Source of the DNA: Nocardioides zeae
GTDB taxonomy: Bacteria; Actinomycetota; Actinomycetes; Propionibacteriales; Nocardioidaceae
Length of the DNA: 64,000 nt
Direction of reading: 5' to 3'
Assembly (NCBI RefSeq): GCF_030818655.1
Contig: NZ_JAUTAN010000001.1
Span: 1,922,001-1,986,000, forward strand
The notes beneath the pieces are model-generated. The model was not told where the DNA came from and did not search any database. It worked only from the letters and a program-made list of their open reading frames with translations. Both the position numbers and the translations under genes were made by a program. The stretch's first letter is position 1. Each line of letters starts with the position of its first letter. Of this stretch, positions 44,359-53,221 are shown in pieces.

Positions 44359-46934
44359 GAGCGGACCTTCCGCGCGACGAGCACGACCCGCCCGACCGCG
44401 CCCCCGAGGGCGCCGACGAGCGTCAGCACGAGGAGCAGTGGCAGCAGGGCGCTGGACGTCCAGGGCGAGCTCACCGGTGCGGTGGCCGCGGTCGTGACCG
44501 CCGCCGCCCCACCGGCCGGCGCGGTCGCGCCCGCAGCGGCGGGGGCGTCCGCCGCCGGGACGGCGCCGGGCAGGTCGCCCACGCCTCCCCCGGCCGGGAA
44601 CGAGGGCGCTCCGGTGTCGGTGCCGGGGACGACCGGGGGTGCGACCGTCGGCGCCTCCTGGGCCGCCACCAGCTCGGCCGCGCGCTGCGCGCTGCGCCAC
44701 AGCGGGGCGGTCGCCCCGGCGTCGGTGATGGGCAGGTACCCCTCCGGCAGCGTGCCGTTGCCGCGGCCCGGCCGCTGGCCCTCCGTCGTGGCCACCTGCA
44801 GGAACTGTGCGACGTCCGTCGCCTGCTCCGCCGGGAGCCCGTGGGTGCGGGCGACCGTGTGCACGACGAGGGTCCCCGGGTAGGCGTCACCCGCCTGCCG
44901 CACGGCCTGCTGGTCGACCACGTACGGCGCGACCGCGGCCTCCGCCACCCCGACGGTGTCCGTCGCGGGGCGGGCGAGGGCGACGGCCTTCGTCAGTCCC
45001 TCCGTCGTCGGTCCGACGAAGGTGCCCTCGCGGGTCTGGAGCTCGGCGACCGACAGCCCGAGGCGGGCGGCGTCACCGAGGCTGACGATGCCGAGCATGA
45101 AGCGGGTGCCGAGGCCCTGCCGGTTGACGCGTCCCACCCGCCACGGGTCGTTCGCCGAGGACCGCTCGCAGCGCGTCTGCACGTTGGGCCAGGCGTCGAG
45201 CACGGCCTCGGCGACCCGGCGCAGCGTCGTGACGGGTGCGGCGACCTGGTTGAAGTAGACGGACGGGTTGGCCTTGAGGCACTCCTGCTCGCTGGACGGC
45301 ACGTAGGTGTCGAGCAGCGGGAAGTCCCGCACCGGCAGCGCCATCCCGGCGTACGACGGGTTGACCCGCATGCCCCAGGGGTCCGGCCGGCCCTGCACGA
45401 ACGCGGCCGCGTCGGGGTCGGCCGCGACGTACGCGGTCAGCGCACCGATGACGTCCGAGGACTCCGAGATCGAGAGCACGGTGGCCGCGGCCTCCCGGGC
45501 GATCCGGTCCAGGTCGGGGTTGAGGGCGACGAACTCGGGGTCCTGGTTGATCGAGGTCGGGTTGTCCCCCATGCCGGGGTGCCCGCGCCCGAGGTCGGAG
45601 GCGACGTAGGACTGGGTCAGCAGCTTGGCGACGAGCCGCGCGTTGAGCCGCAGCTCGTCGACGGCCCCGGCGTTGTCGGGGCGGTCGACCACGTAGGCGA
45701 CGCCGAACCCGGTGACGGCGGTCGGTCCGTAGGCCGTCGAGGTGCCGCGACGCGCGTCGTGCGGCCCGGACACGAGGGCCGCCGCGCCCTCGCCGCTCTC
45801 CATGAGCGCGAAGCCCGCCTCGTCGCTCATCCGGTTGTGCTGGAACTTGAAGCGGCCGTCCTCCAGGCAGTAGGCCGGGGCCCACTGCAGCGAGGCCTGC
45901 GCGAGCAGCTCGGACCCGTAGAACCCGACCGGTGCCCGCGGGTCGAGCACGTCGCACACGTTGGGGGCGAGGCCGAAGGTCAGCGGGACGGAGAACCGGT
46001 GCTGCCAGTTCGACGCCGACCACCACAGCGCGGGCGACACGGCGAGGTCGACGCCCTCGGACGCGTAGTTGCTGGAGCCCTCCAGCCAGCGGCCGCTGCG
46101 GCGGCACTCGGGGTCGGTGTCGCACGACAGGCCCATGATCGGGATGACGACGATCGAGCAGGGCGTGGTCGCGTTGCAGCCGAGGGAGGCGTTCTCGACG
46201 TCGGTGCGCACCTCGAGGTCGACCGACCCGCGGCCGTCGGCGTCGGTGAACGCCGCGACCTCGGCCGGCGGCAGCGCGCCGTCGACGGCCGCCTCCGGCG
46301 CCATGGTCTCCGCGCTGCACGAGGCGAACCGGTCGCCGTCCGCGGCGGTGAACCCCGTGGCCCAGGTCGAGAAGCCGTCGACGGCGGCGCAGGTCGCGGC
46401 GTCCGGCAGCGGCGTCGTCCCCGCCCGGGCGGACCGCTCCTCCTCGGTCGCGGCGGTGTCGTGGCGCCACACGGCGGTGCGGTCGGGCAGGCTCTGCGAG
46501 CGCTGGGCCCGCGTCGAGGTCCAGCACGTGTCCCTCGACAGCCGCTGCGCGGCGGGCAGGTCGGGGTCGTCGAGCCCCCGGCACTGCAGCACGACGACGG
46601 GGTACTCCTGCGCCAGTCCGGTCTCGCCGTAGGGGTCCGCCGCCCGGGCACCGCTCGGGCGCGCGCCCGACCAGCTGACGTGCACCCGCTCGCGCGAGCG
46701 CAGCTGCTGGGTCTTGTCGACCGTCACGGTGACCTCGCGGCTGTCCACCACCTCGCGCGTGCCGTCGGCGTCGGTGAAGGTGCGTTCCAGCGTGCGGGTC
46801 TGCTCGAAGCCACCGGTGGCCGGCGCCGCCTGGGCCGGCGGGACGTCGGCGGACGGCAGCCCGACGAGCACCGCCGCGGCGAGCAGCAGGCCGGCCAGCA
46901 GCCGGGCGCGGGCGCCGGCGAGCCGCCGCCTCAC
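44355..46934 (-). CDS. Large secreted, C-terminally membrane-anchored protein of the pst operon
   Basis: An 859-residue protein with a signal peptide (LLAGLLLAAAVLVGLPSA...AQA). The long ectodomain has several Cys pairs (VLQCRGLDD, DTCWTS, GCNATTPCSIVVIPIMGLSCDTDPEC). The C-terminal membrane helix SALLPLLLVLTLVGALGGAVGRVVL precedes a basic tail. Central segments such as SVPLTFGLAPNVCDVL, FKFQHNRMSDEAGFALMESGEGAAALVSGPHD and AVTGFGVAYVVDRPDN read like a periplasmic-binding-protein fold, so I favour an enlarged binding protein; this is not certain. GTG 46934 overlaps the pstS stop and its own stop overlaps the sortase-like gene. I know no characterised homolog. Confidence 0.65.
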   Translation of the reverse strand: MRRRLAGARARLLAGLLLAAAVLVGLPSADVPPAQAAPATGGFEQTRTLERTFTDADGTREVVDSREVTVTVDKTQQLRSRERVHVSWSGARPSGARAADPYGETGLAQEYPVVVLQCRGLDDPDLPAAQRLSRDTCWTSTRAQRSQSLPDRTAVWRHDTAATEEERSARAGTTPLPDAATCAAVDGFSTWATGFTAADGDRFASCSAETMAPEAAVDGALPPAEVAAFTDADGRGSVDLEVRTDVENASLGCNATTPCSIVVIPIMGLSCDTDPECRRSGRWLEGSSNYASEGVDLAVSPALWWSASNWQHRFSVPLTFGLAPNVCDVLDPRAPVGFYGSELLAQASLQWAPAYCLEDGRFKFQHNRMSDEAGFALMESGEGAAALVSGPHDARRGTSTAYGPTAVTGFGVAYVVDRPDNAGAVDELRLNARLVAKLLTQSYVASDLGRGHPGMGDNPTSINQDPEFVALNPDLDRIAREAAATVLSISESSDVIGALTAYVAADPDAAAFVQGRPDPWGMRVNPSYAGMALPVRDFPLLDTYVPSSEQECLKANPSVYFNQVAAPVTTLRRVAEAVLDAWPNVQTRCERSSANDPWRVGRVNRQGLGTRFMLGIVSLGDAARLGLSVAELQTREGTFVGPTTEGLTKAVALARPATDTVGVAEAAVAPYVVDQQAVRQAGDAYPGTLVVHTVARTHGLPAEQATDVAQFLQVATTEGQRPGRGNGTLPEGYLPITDAGATAPLWRSAQRAAELVAAQEAPTVAPPVVPGTDTGAPSFPAGGGVGDLPGAVPAADAPAAAGATAPAGGAAAVTTAATAPVSSPWTSSALLPLLLVLTLVGALGGAVGRVVLVARKVRS

Positions 46935-48562
46935 CGCGACGCTCCCGGGCGGCGGCGGAGCCAGACGGTGATCATCGCGGGCAGGAAGACGAGCGCGAGC
47001 ACCTCGGCCGCCACGAGCCACGCGAACGGTCCCCGGTCCCCCGGCCGGTCGGAGGTCAGCTCGAGCGGGCTCGCGAAGACGGCTCCCCCGCCCGTCGCCG
47101 CGGCCGCCACCGGTTGCCCGGTCGTCGGGTCGAGCTGCACGTCGGACCCCACCGGGGCCGCGCCGGTGCCGGCGCCGGCCGGACCCGCCGCCGTACCCGT
47201 GCCGCCGCCTCCCCCGCCGCCACCACCCGCGGCGGGGTCGTCGGTCGAGGGCTCGCCGGTGCCGGTGTCGGTGCCGCACGGTCCCGCACCCTGCTTGTCG
47301 CAGGCCGCCGGGGCGGGCGCGATCGTCGCGAGCCGGTTCTCGTTCAGGTTGCGACCGTTGAAGGTGGGGTTGTTGCAGGACCGTACGTCGCGGTTGGCGA
47401 GCTCGACGCCCCCGTCGGCCGTGCCGAGCCGGGCGAGCTGGGTGAAGCCCGCCTGCACGAGGTTGAGCGGGAGCGGCGAGTAGCCGTAGGGGCCGGCCTT
47501 GGTCTGGCCCTGGCAGAGCGAGTAGTACATGAAGTCCACGAGCGTCTGCCGCTTCGCGGTCGTCATGCGCCGGTCCTGCGCGCCGACCGGGATGATCATG
47601 TAGGAGTACGACGACAGGGGGTAGGCCCGCGGGTCCGTCGAGGAGTAGACGCCCCGCAGGTCCTGCGTCAGGTAGTCCGACGCCGACGGGTCCTCGGTCT
47701 TGATCCGGGCCTGGGTCAGGGCCACCGCGACGTTGTACTGGGTCGGCTCGACGTAGTACCCGCCCTCGTTGAGCACCTTGACGACCGGGTAGTCCTCGTT
47801 GACCGGGTAGGAGTACTCGACGTACCCGATCGTGCCGTTGCCCGACGAGCTCGCGACCGTGTTCATCACCTGGTCGGAGCCGGCCTGGGCGATCGCGCGT
47901 CCCTCGCGCGGGAAGTAGGACGTGAGCGTGCCCCGGGGGAAGAGCGACTTCCAGGTGCTGCCGTGCCGGGCCGCCAGCCACGCCGTGAACTGGGCGGTGG
48001 TGCCCGAGCCGTCGGCGCGCACGACGGGCGTGATGGGGATCTTGGGGAACGTGCGGCCGTTGTTGTCGGCCGTGATCGCCGGGTCGTCCCAGCTCGTGAT
48101 CTGGTTGGTGAAGATCTTGGCGATCGTGGCGCCCGACAGCCGCAGGTTGCGCACCTGCTGGTTGCCCACCTTGAGCTGGTAGGTGAAGGCCGTGCCGCCG
48201 GCGACGATCGGCAGGTAGGCGAACTGCCGGTTGCCCGCGGTGTCGGCGTTCCCGAACTCGTCGACCCCCTGGTACGGGATCTCCGAGATGGCGAAGTCGG
48301 TGCTGCCCTGGGCGAAGTTCTTGCGGCCGAGGGACGAGCCGCCGCCCGTGTAGGCGACGCGCATGCCGGTGGCCTCGACGTCCGCGATCCACTGCTCGAC
48401 GATGAGCTGGCTCCACGTCGAGCCGGTGCCCTCGATCTGGGCGTAGACCACGGCGCGCGCGGCGGCCGCGTTGCCGGACGTCGTCCCCAGCAGCAGGAGG
48501 AGCGTGGCCACGAGGGCGGCGTACCGGAGCACCCGGGGTCGGGGCGGGGCGGGGAGTCGCAT
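46931..48562 (-). CDS. pstS: Membrane-anchored phosphate-binding protein PstS
   Basis: A 543-residue phosphate-binding protein. The signal peptide RYAALVATLLLLLGTTSGNAAA precedes the binding fold with phosphate loops EGTGSTWSQLIVEQW, TGGGSSLGRKNFAQGSTDFAISEIPY and RADGSGTTAQFTAWL. The usual Gram-positive PstS is an N-terminal lipoprotein of about 370 residues. Here there is no lipobox; instead a Gly-rich linker (about 430-500) leads to a C-terminal membrane helix (WLVAAEVLALVFLPAMITVWL) with RRRP. ATG 48562 overlaps the pstA stop (TGATG). It lies after the permeases, not before them. Confidence 0.9.
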   Translation of the reverse strand: MRLPAPPRPRVLRYAALVATLLLLLGTTSGNAAAARAVVYAQIEGTGSTWSQLIVEQWIADVEATGMRVAYTGGGSSLGRKNFAQGSTDFAISEIPYQGVDEFGNADTAGNRQFAYLPIVAGGTAFTYQLKVGNQQVRNLRLSGATIAKIFTNQITSWDDPAITADNNGRTFPKIPITPVVRADGSGTTAQFTAWLAARHGSTWKSLFPRGTLTSYFPREGRAIAQAGSDQVMNTVASSSGNGTIGYVEYSYPVNEDYPVVKVLNEGGYYVEPTQYNVAVALTQARIKTEDPSASDYLTQDLRGVYSSTDPRAYPLSSYSYMIIPVGAQDRRMTTAKRQTLVDFMYYSLCQGQTKAGPYGYSPLPLNLVQAGFTQLARLGTADGGVELANRDVRSCNNPTFNGRNLNENRLATIAPAPAACDKQGAGPCGTDTGTGEPSTDDPAAGGGGGGGGGTGTAAGPAGAGTGAAPVGSDVQLDPTTGQPVAAAATGGGAVFASPLELTSDRPGDRGPFAWLVAAEVLALVFLPAMITVWLRRRPGASR

Positions 48563-49713
48563 CAGGACCTCTTCGAGAGCGGGCCACGGGCCAGGAGCCG
48601 GGCGGTGACGAACAGCACGAGCACCAGCACGAGCAGCACGCTCGCCGCGGCGAAGCCGCGGGCGATGGCCTGGGGCTCGCCCGAGCGCACCGTGCTGAAG
48701 ACGTAGAGCGGCAGGGAGTTCATGAACCCCGACGTCGGGTCGAGCGTGAGGAAGGGCGCCGCGCCGGACGTGAGCAGCACGGGTGACGTCTCGCCGACGC
48801 CGCGGGCGACGCCGAGGATGAGGGCCGTCGCCAGTCCGGGCCGCGCGGTCGGCAGCACGACGTGCCAGACGACGCGCCACCGGCTGGCGCCCAGGGCCAG
48901 GCCCGCCTCCCGGAGCCCGCTCGGCACGACGCGGAGCACGACGTCGGAGGCCCGGGCGATGATCGGCAGCATCATGACGGCGATGGCCAGGCCGGCCGCC
49001 AGGCCGGAGCGGGGGTAGCCGAGCGCCACCACCATCACCGTGTAGACGAACAGGCCGGCCACGATGGAGGGCAGCGCGGTCATCGCCTCCACGACGGTGC
49101 GCACGACCGTGGCGAACCGTCCTCCGACCTCGGTCATGAACACCGCGGTGCCGATGCCGAGCGGCACCGTGATCGCGATCGCGATGCCCAGCTGGATGAG
49201 CGAGCCGGCCACGGCGTGGAGGATGCCGCCGCGGTCGAAGGCGTCCCGCGGGCCGATGCCCGCCATGTCGTCGGTGAAGAAGTTGAGGTGCAGGAGCGGG
49301 CGCCACCCCTTCGCCAGCGTGAAGACCATGACGCTGACCAGCGCCGCGCCGACGACGAGGGCGCCGACCGTGACCGCGGAGCGCACCAGCTGGTCGGCCA
49401 CCTCGTTGCGGTTGCCGACGAGGGCCGTCGTGACGGCGACGAGCCCCATGCCGAGCACGAACCACAGCAGGAGCAGCCAGCCGACGGACGCCAGCGGCAG
49501 CACCCGCTGCGTCAGCAGCCACGCCAGCGCGAACCCGGCGACCCACGCCCCCGCACGGGCGACGCGCTCCTCGGCCGTCGCCCGCCCCAGGCCGGTGCGG
49601 CGCACCGGGGGCGGCGCGGCGGGGTCGACGGCGGGCAGCACCGTGCGCGGGGGCACGGCGACGTGGCGGGCCTCGTCGAGGGCGGGACGGGGGAGCTCGG
49701 GGGCCGTGGTCAT
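48562..49713 (-). CDS. pstA: Phosphate ABC transporter permease PstA
   Basis: A 383-residue inner-membrane permease with about eight helices. An N-terminal cytoplasmic stretch of about 55 residues and two extra helices (WVAGFALAWLLTQRVLPLASVGWLLLLWFVLGMG) precede the BPD_transp_1 core. The core has ALPSIVAGLFVYTVMVVALGY and the EAA loop EAGLALGASRWRVVWHVVLPTARPGLATALILGVARGVGETSPVLLT. The latter pattern is diagnostic for PstA. ATG 49713 overlaps the pstC stop (ATGA). Confidence 0.94.
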   Translation of the reverse strand: MTTAPELPRPALDEARHVAVPPRTVLPAVDPAAPPPVRRTGLGRATAEERVARAGAWVAGFALAWLLTQRVLPLASVGWLLLLWFVLGMGLVAVTTALVGNRNEVADQLVRSAVTVGALVVGAALVSVMVFTLAKGWRPLLHLNFFTDDMAGIGPRDAFDRGGILHAVAGSLIQLGIAIAITVPLGIGTAVFMTEVGGRFATVVRTVVEAMTALPSIVAGLFVYTVMVVALGYPRSGLAAGLAIAVMMLPIIARASDVVLRVVPSGLREAGLALGASRWRVVWHVVLPTARPGLATALILGVARGVGETSPVLLTSGAAPFLTLDPTSGFMNSLPLYVFSTVRSGEPQAIARGFAAASVLLVLVLVLFVTARLLARGPLSKRS

Positions 49714-50720
49714 GCGTCGGTCCCCTGTCCCGAGCGGCTGCGGTTGACGATGATCGCGGCGAGCGTGTTGACCGCCAGCGTGATGAGGAAGAGCGCGAAC
49801 CCGGCGGCGAGCAGGGCCGACAGCTGGGCGGCGCTGGCGTCGCCGAAACGGGCGGCGATGAGTGCGGCCACGGTGTTGGTGCCGACCTCGAGGATGTGCG
49901 GCTTGATGTCGAACGCGGGGCTGATGATGAGGTAGACCGCGATGGTCTCGCCCAGCGCGCGCCCGAGCCCGAGCATGGTGCCGCCGACGATGCCGCCGCG
50001 TCCGAAGGGCAGCACGACGGTGCGCACCATCCCCCACCGCGTCGCGCCGAGGGCGAGGGCGGCCTCCTTCTCGGCCTGCGGGGTCTGGCTGAACACCTGG
50101 CGCATCACCGCGCACGACATCGGCAGCACCATCATCGCCACGGCGATCGCCGCGCAGAACGCGCTGGCGATGTAGCGGGTCTGGTCCCAGACCGCCGCGT
50201 CCGGGTCGGCGCTCGGGACGTCGAAGAGCGGGATCCAGCCGAGCGTGCCGTGGAGCCACCGGGCGATCTCCGCGGCGTACGGCTGCACGAGCAGGGCGCC
50301 CCACAGCCCGTAGACGATGCTCGGGACGGCGGCCATCAGGTCGACGAGCGAGACGAGCGTGGCCCGGACCGAGTGCGGGGCGTACTCCGCGATGAACAGC
50401 GCCGTCAGCAGGGCGAGCGGGAAGGCGATGACCAGCGCGACGCCCGCGACGGAGACCGTGCCGACGAGGATCCCGGCGATGCCGACCGTGCCCTGCTCGG
50501 GCGCCCAGTCCTCCTCGGTGAAGAAGGACAGCCCGTAGTGCCGCAGCGTGGGCACGGCCTGCCACGCGAGGAACAACCCGATGCTGCCGGTGACGACGAG
50601 CACCGTCGCCCCGATCGCCCGGAAGCCGTGCACGAACACCCGGTCCGCGCCCGTCGGGCGTCGGGAGATCGCGCGCGGGAGCGCCTCGATCTCGTCGTGC
50701 TGCGTCGGAACCGTCGTCAC
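49710..50720 (-). CDS. pstC: Phosphate ABC transporter permease PstC
   Basis: A 336-residue permease and first gene of the operon. Six or more helices; TEEDWAPEQGTVGIAGILVGTVSVAGVALVIAFPLALLTALFIAEYA is the typical PstC N-half. The EAA loop is EKEAALALGATRWGMVRTVVLPFGRGGIVGGTMLGLGRALGETIAV. GTG 50720 (VTTVPTQHDE) is chosen; a longer reading runs into the regulatory region. It heads pstC-pstA-pstS-ORF-sortase-like-binding protein-pstB-transglycosylase, all but one joined by overlaps or short gaps. Confidence 0.94.
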   Translation of the reverse strand: MTTVPTQHDEIEALPRAISRRPTGADRVFVHGFRAIGATVLVVTGSIGLFLAWQAVPTLRHYGLSFFTEEDWAPEQGTVGIAGILVGTVSVAGVALVIAFPLALLTALFIAEYAPHSVRATLVSLVDLMAAVPSIVYGLWGALLVQPYAAEIARWLHGTLGWIPLFDVPSADPDAAVWDQTRYIASAFCAAIAVAMMVLPMSCAVMRQVFSQTPQAEKEAALALGATRWGMVRTVVLPFGRGGIVGGTMLGLGRALGETIAVYLIISPAFDIKPHILEVGTNTVAALIAARFGDASAAQLSALLAAGFALFLITLAVNTLAAIIVNRSRSGQGTDA

Positions 50721-50788
50721 GGGTCGGTGTCCCCCATCGGGTGCGGGCGGCCACCTGACGGCCGCGGACCGACGGGAAATCTGGGGGC

Positions 50789-50832
50789 GGTCCGCCAACG
50801 GACCGACCGCTTCGGGTGAACGTCCGACCAAC
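50789..50832 (-). promoter_or_regulatory. PHO-box-like 11-nt direct repeats upstream of pstC
   Basis: On the minus strand four 11-nt units follow each other: GTTGGTCGGAC, GTTCACCCGAA, GCGGTCGGTCC, GTTGGCGGACC. The second carries the GTTCACC core of actinobacterial PhoP boxes and matches the core before the phytase-like gene. They lie 69-112 nt before the pstC start within the 293-nt gap 50721-51013, which holds no gene. Confidence 0.45.
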
Positions 50833-50903
50833 GCCGTCCGGCCCGTCGGCACAGCAGCCCGACGGGGCCACCCGCGACCCCCGGGAGGGGTCACGGCGGG
50901 TGG

Positions 50904-50920
50904 TCCGGGCATGGCCCGGA
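50904..50920 (-). terminator. Short hairpin downstream of cysQ
   Basis: TCCGGGC and GCCCGGA pair across ATG, about 95 nt past the cysQ stop. Small direct repeats of GGTCTGGAC near 50965-50985 lie between. A plausible end of the polysaccharide/cysQ transcript before the pst promoter. Confidence 0.4.
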
Positions 50921-51013
50921 GGGACTAGGACCGGCCCGCGGGGACCGACCCCCGGACGGGATCGGTCTGGACCGGTCTGGACGGGTCGACCGGTCCGGCA
51001 GGTCCGGCCGGGC

Positions 51014-51859
51014 TCAGCCGGCCGCGATCGCCGCCAGCACGGCGTCGGCGAGCTCGGCCCGGCAGACGACGAGGTCGGGCAGGTAGACGTCGGCCGCGTT
51101 GTAGCGCAGCGGCGACCCGTCGATCCGGCTCGTGTGCAGGCCGGCGGCCCGCGCGACGGCGACCGGTGCCGCGGAGTCCCACTCGTACTGCCCCCCGGCG
51201 TGCACGTAGACGTCCGCGACGCCCCGCACGACCGCCATCACCTTCGCGCCCGCCGAGCCCATCGGGACCAGCGTGGCGCCGATGGCGGCGGCCACGACGT
51301 CGCTCACCTCCGGCGGGCGGCTCCGGCTGACGACGAGGCGCGGCGCTCCCGCGGCGTACGGCGGGGGCACCGGCACGTCCGCCGTGCTCCAGGTCTCCCC
51401 GAGCGCGGCCTGCGCGACGGCCCCGGCGGTGAGGTCGCCGACCTCGCCGGGGGCGCCGGCACCGCGCTCCCACAGGGCGACGTGCACCGCCCAGTCGTCG
51501 CGGGGCGGCTCGCCGAACTCGCGGGTGCCGTCGAGGGGGTCGACGATCCACACCCGGTCGGCGTCGAGACGGGCCGGGTCGTCCGCACCCTCCTCGGAGA
51601 GGACGGCGTCACCCGGCCGCAGCCGGGCCAGCAACCCCGTCAGCAGCACGTGCGCGGCGCGGTCGCCCGCGTCCTTCAGGTCGCTCGTCTCCCACGACTC
51701 GGCCACCGCCGTCGTCCGCAGGTCGACGAGCCGTGCGCCCGCCAGCGTCGCCAGCCGCTCGGCGAGGCGGTGGTCGTCGAGCCCGGCGAGCCCGGCGAGC
51801 CCGGGGTCGGTGGCGCTGGGCCGCGGGGACGGATCGGACGGGCTGGAGTCGTGGGGCAC
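51014..51859 (-). CDS. cysQ: 3'(2'),5'-bisphosphate nucleotidase (CysQ-like)
   Basis: Inositol-monophosphatase-fold enzyme of 281 residues, likely hydrolysing 3'-phosphoadenosine 5'-phosphate (PAP) to AMP. Metal site 1 is LSEEGADD (E-E), then VWIVDPLDGTREF (D-P-L-D-G-T), and the distal YEWDSAAPVAVARAAG. The S-E-E-x-x-D and DGTREF wording matches CysQ more than IMPase or HisN. The N-terminal 20 residues are Ser/Pro-rich. PAP is the by-product of sulfotransferases, and one is encoded 2.6 kb upstream in the same direction. FBPase or IMPase side activity cannot be excluded. Confidence 0.82.
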   Translation of the reverse strand: MPHDSSPSDPSPRPSATDPGLAGLAGLDDHRLAERLATLAGARLVDLRTTAVAESWETSDLKDAGDRAAHVLLTGLLARLRPGDAVLSEEGADDPARLDADRVWIVDPLDGTREFGEPPRDDWAVHVALWERGAGAPGEVGDLTAGAVAQAALGETWSTADVPVPPPYAAGAPRLVVSRSRPPEVSDVVAAAIGATLVPMGSAGAKVMAVVRGVADVYVHAGGQYEWDSAAPVAVARAAGLHTSRIDGSPLRYNAADVYLPDLVVCRAELADAVLAAIAAG

Positions 51860-51890
51860 CCCGCCAGCCTAGAACGCCGGGATCGCGGGC

Positions 51891-53204
51891 TCAGTCGATG
51901 TCCGCGGCGAGCACGTCGAGCAGCGCCGCCGCCGCCTCCGCGGCACGCTGCTCCCCCGCGGCGGCCAGCAGCGCGCGGCGCACGGCCATGTCGAGGAGGA
52001 ACAGGCGGGCGGTCAACGGGCTCGTGCCCAGCTCCCCCGGGTGGTCCGACGCGCTGCGCTCGAGCAGGTCCGCCGCAGCCGTCCCGGCCGCGACGCGGTC
52101 CACGCTCGTGGCGCGGGCGAAGTGCCAGTTGTGGCGGTCGAGGGCGACCGGCGCCTCGGCCTCGCCGAACTCCCAGTCCCACGCGACGAGCCGGCGGCGC
52201 GCGCCAGCGCCGGTCCAGCCGAGGTTCCACGGCGACCAGTCACCGTGCCGCAGCCCGTGGAGGAGGAAGGCGTCGCCGTGGTGGCGGTGGTACTCCGCGG
52301 CCATCTCGACCGAACGGCGGCCGAGGTGCGCGACCACCGGACCGACCGGCACCCCGTGGGGGCCCTCGCCGTCGCGGAGGCCGCGCGCGTCGGCGAGCAG
52401 GCGCCGCAGCCACGGTGACTCCCCGAGGCGGGTGGCCGTCGTGGGACCGGCCGCGACGAGCCGGTCGAGGACGCGCCACGTCGGCGCCGGGTCGTGCGCG
52501 TCGACCGGCGTCACGTCGTCGGGCAGCGGCGTCATCCCCAGCGCGCTGCCCGCACCCGCGCGGTGCAGCAGCACGGGGCGGGGCACGACCACGCCGAGGT
52601 CGCCCCGGTGGCTGCGGGCCGCCGCCACGGCGGTGGCGTCCCGCTCGCGCTCGAGCGCGGCGCGCCGTGCCGCGCCCGCCCCGACCTTGAGGAACAGCCG
52701 CGCGTGCCCGCGCCCGTCGGAGACGAGGACGGTCGGCCGGGCGCTGCCCTCCCGGTCGATGACGGCGAAGCTGAGGTGCACCGCCTCCTCGTCGCAGCCC
52801 AGGGCGGCCGCAGCGGCCGTGCGGAGACCGAGCGCGTCGTCGTCGCCGGGCACCTCCACGAGGTCGCCGACGCGGTCCCGCGCCCCGAGGAGGAACCAGG
52901 AGCCGACGAGGCGGCGCGCCCACCGCCGCGAGGGCGACCGGAGGTCGTTGCCGTAGCGCAGCACGGCCCGGCGGGCGCGCCGACCGAGCTCCGCGGCGAC
53001 CACGAAGCGCACCCGGCCCTCGAAGCGCACGAGCCGGTAGTGCCCCAGCGGGTCGGCCGGTCCCCGGCGGCGGCGGGCAGGCTGGGCCGCCGTGCGTCCG
53101 GGCTCGTCGACCGACGGCCACACGACCGCCGCCGTGCGCGCCCACGCCGGGTCGGGGCCGGGGACGCGGCCCCGACCCGTGACCTCACGCGGCGCGGACG
53201 ACAT
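51891..53204 (-). CDS. Aminoglycoside-phosphotransferase-fold kinase-like protein
   Basis: A 437-residue protein. The C-terminal half is an APH/choline-kinase-like domain with Brenner motif LRHGDWSPWNLGW (catalytic Asp and Asn) and the metal-binding DFG equivalent VAWDWEFGEAEAP. A Lys-bearing strand ARLFLKVGAG is the likely ATP-anchoring lysine. The first 150 residues are Arg-rich and unfamiliar (RWARRLVGSWFLLGARDRVGDLVEVPGDDDAL). ATG 53204 has GGTGA eight nt upstream; GTG 53216 is an alternative. It sits inside the polysaccharide locus between the beta-propeller protein and cysQ and may phosphorylate a sugar or lipid intermediate. Substrate unknown. Confidence 0.7.
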   Translation of the reverse strand: MSSAPREVTGRGRVPGPDPAWARTAAVVWPSVDEPGRTAAQPARRRRGPADPLGHYRLVRFEGRVRFVVAAELGRRARRAVLRYGNDLRSPSRRWARRLVGSWFLLGARDRVGDLVEVPGDDDALGLRTAAAAALGCDEEAVHLSFAVIDREGSARPTVLVSDGRGHARLFLKVGAGAARRAALERERDATAVAAARSHRGDLGVVVPRPVLLHRAGAGSALGMTPLPDDVTPVDAHDPAPTWRVLDRLVAAGPTTATRLGESPWLRRLLADARGLRDGEGPHGVPVGPVVAHLGRRSVEMAAEYHRHHGDAFLLHGLRHGDWSPWNLGWTGAGARRRLVAWDWEFGEAEAPVALDRHNWHFARATSVDRVAAGTAAADLLERSASDHPGELGTSPLTARLFLLDMAVRRALLAAAGEQRAAEAAAALLDVLAADID

Positions 53205-53221
53205 CGCGAGGGTCACCGTCC

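Noticed and set aside
51014..51859. Histidinol-phosphatase (HisN)
   Set aside because: Same fold, but the SEEGADD / DPLDGTREF wording and the nearby sulfotransferase fit CysQ better.
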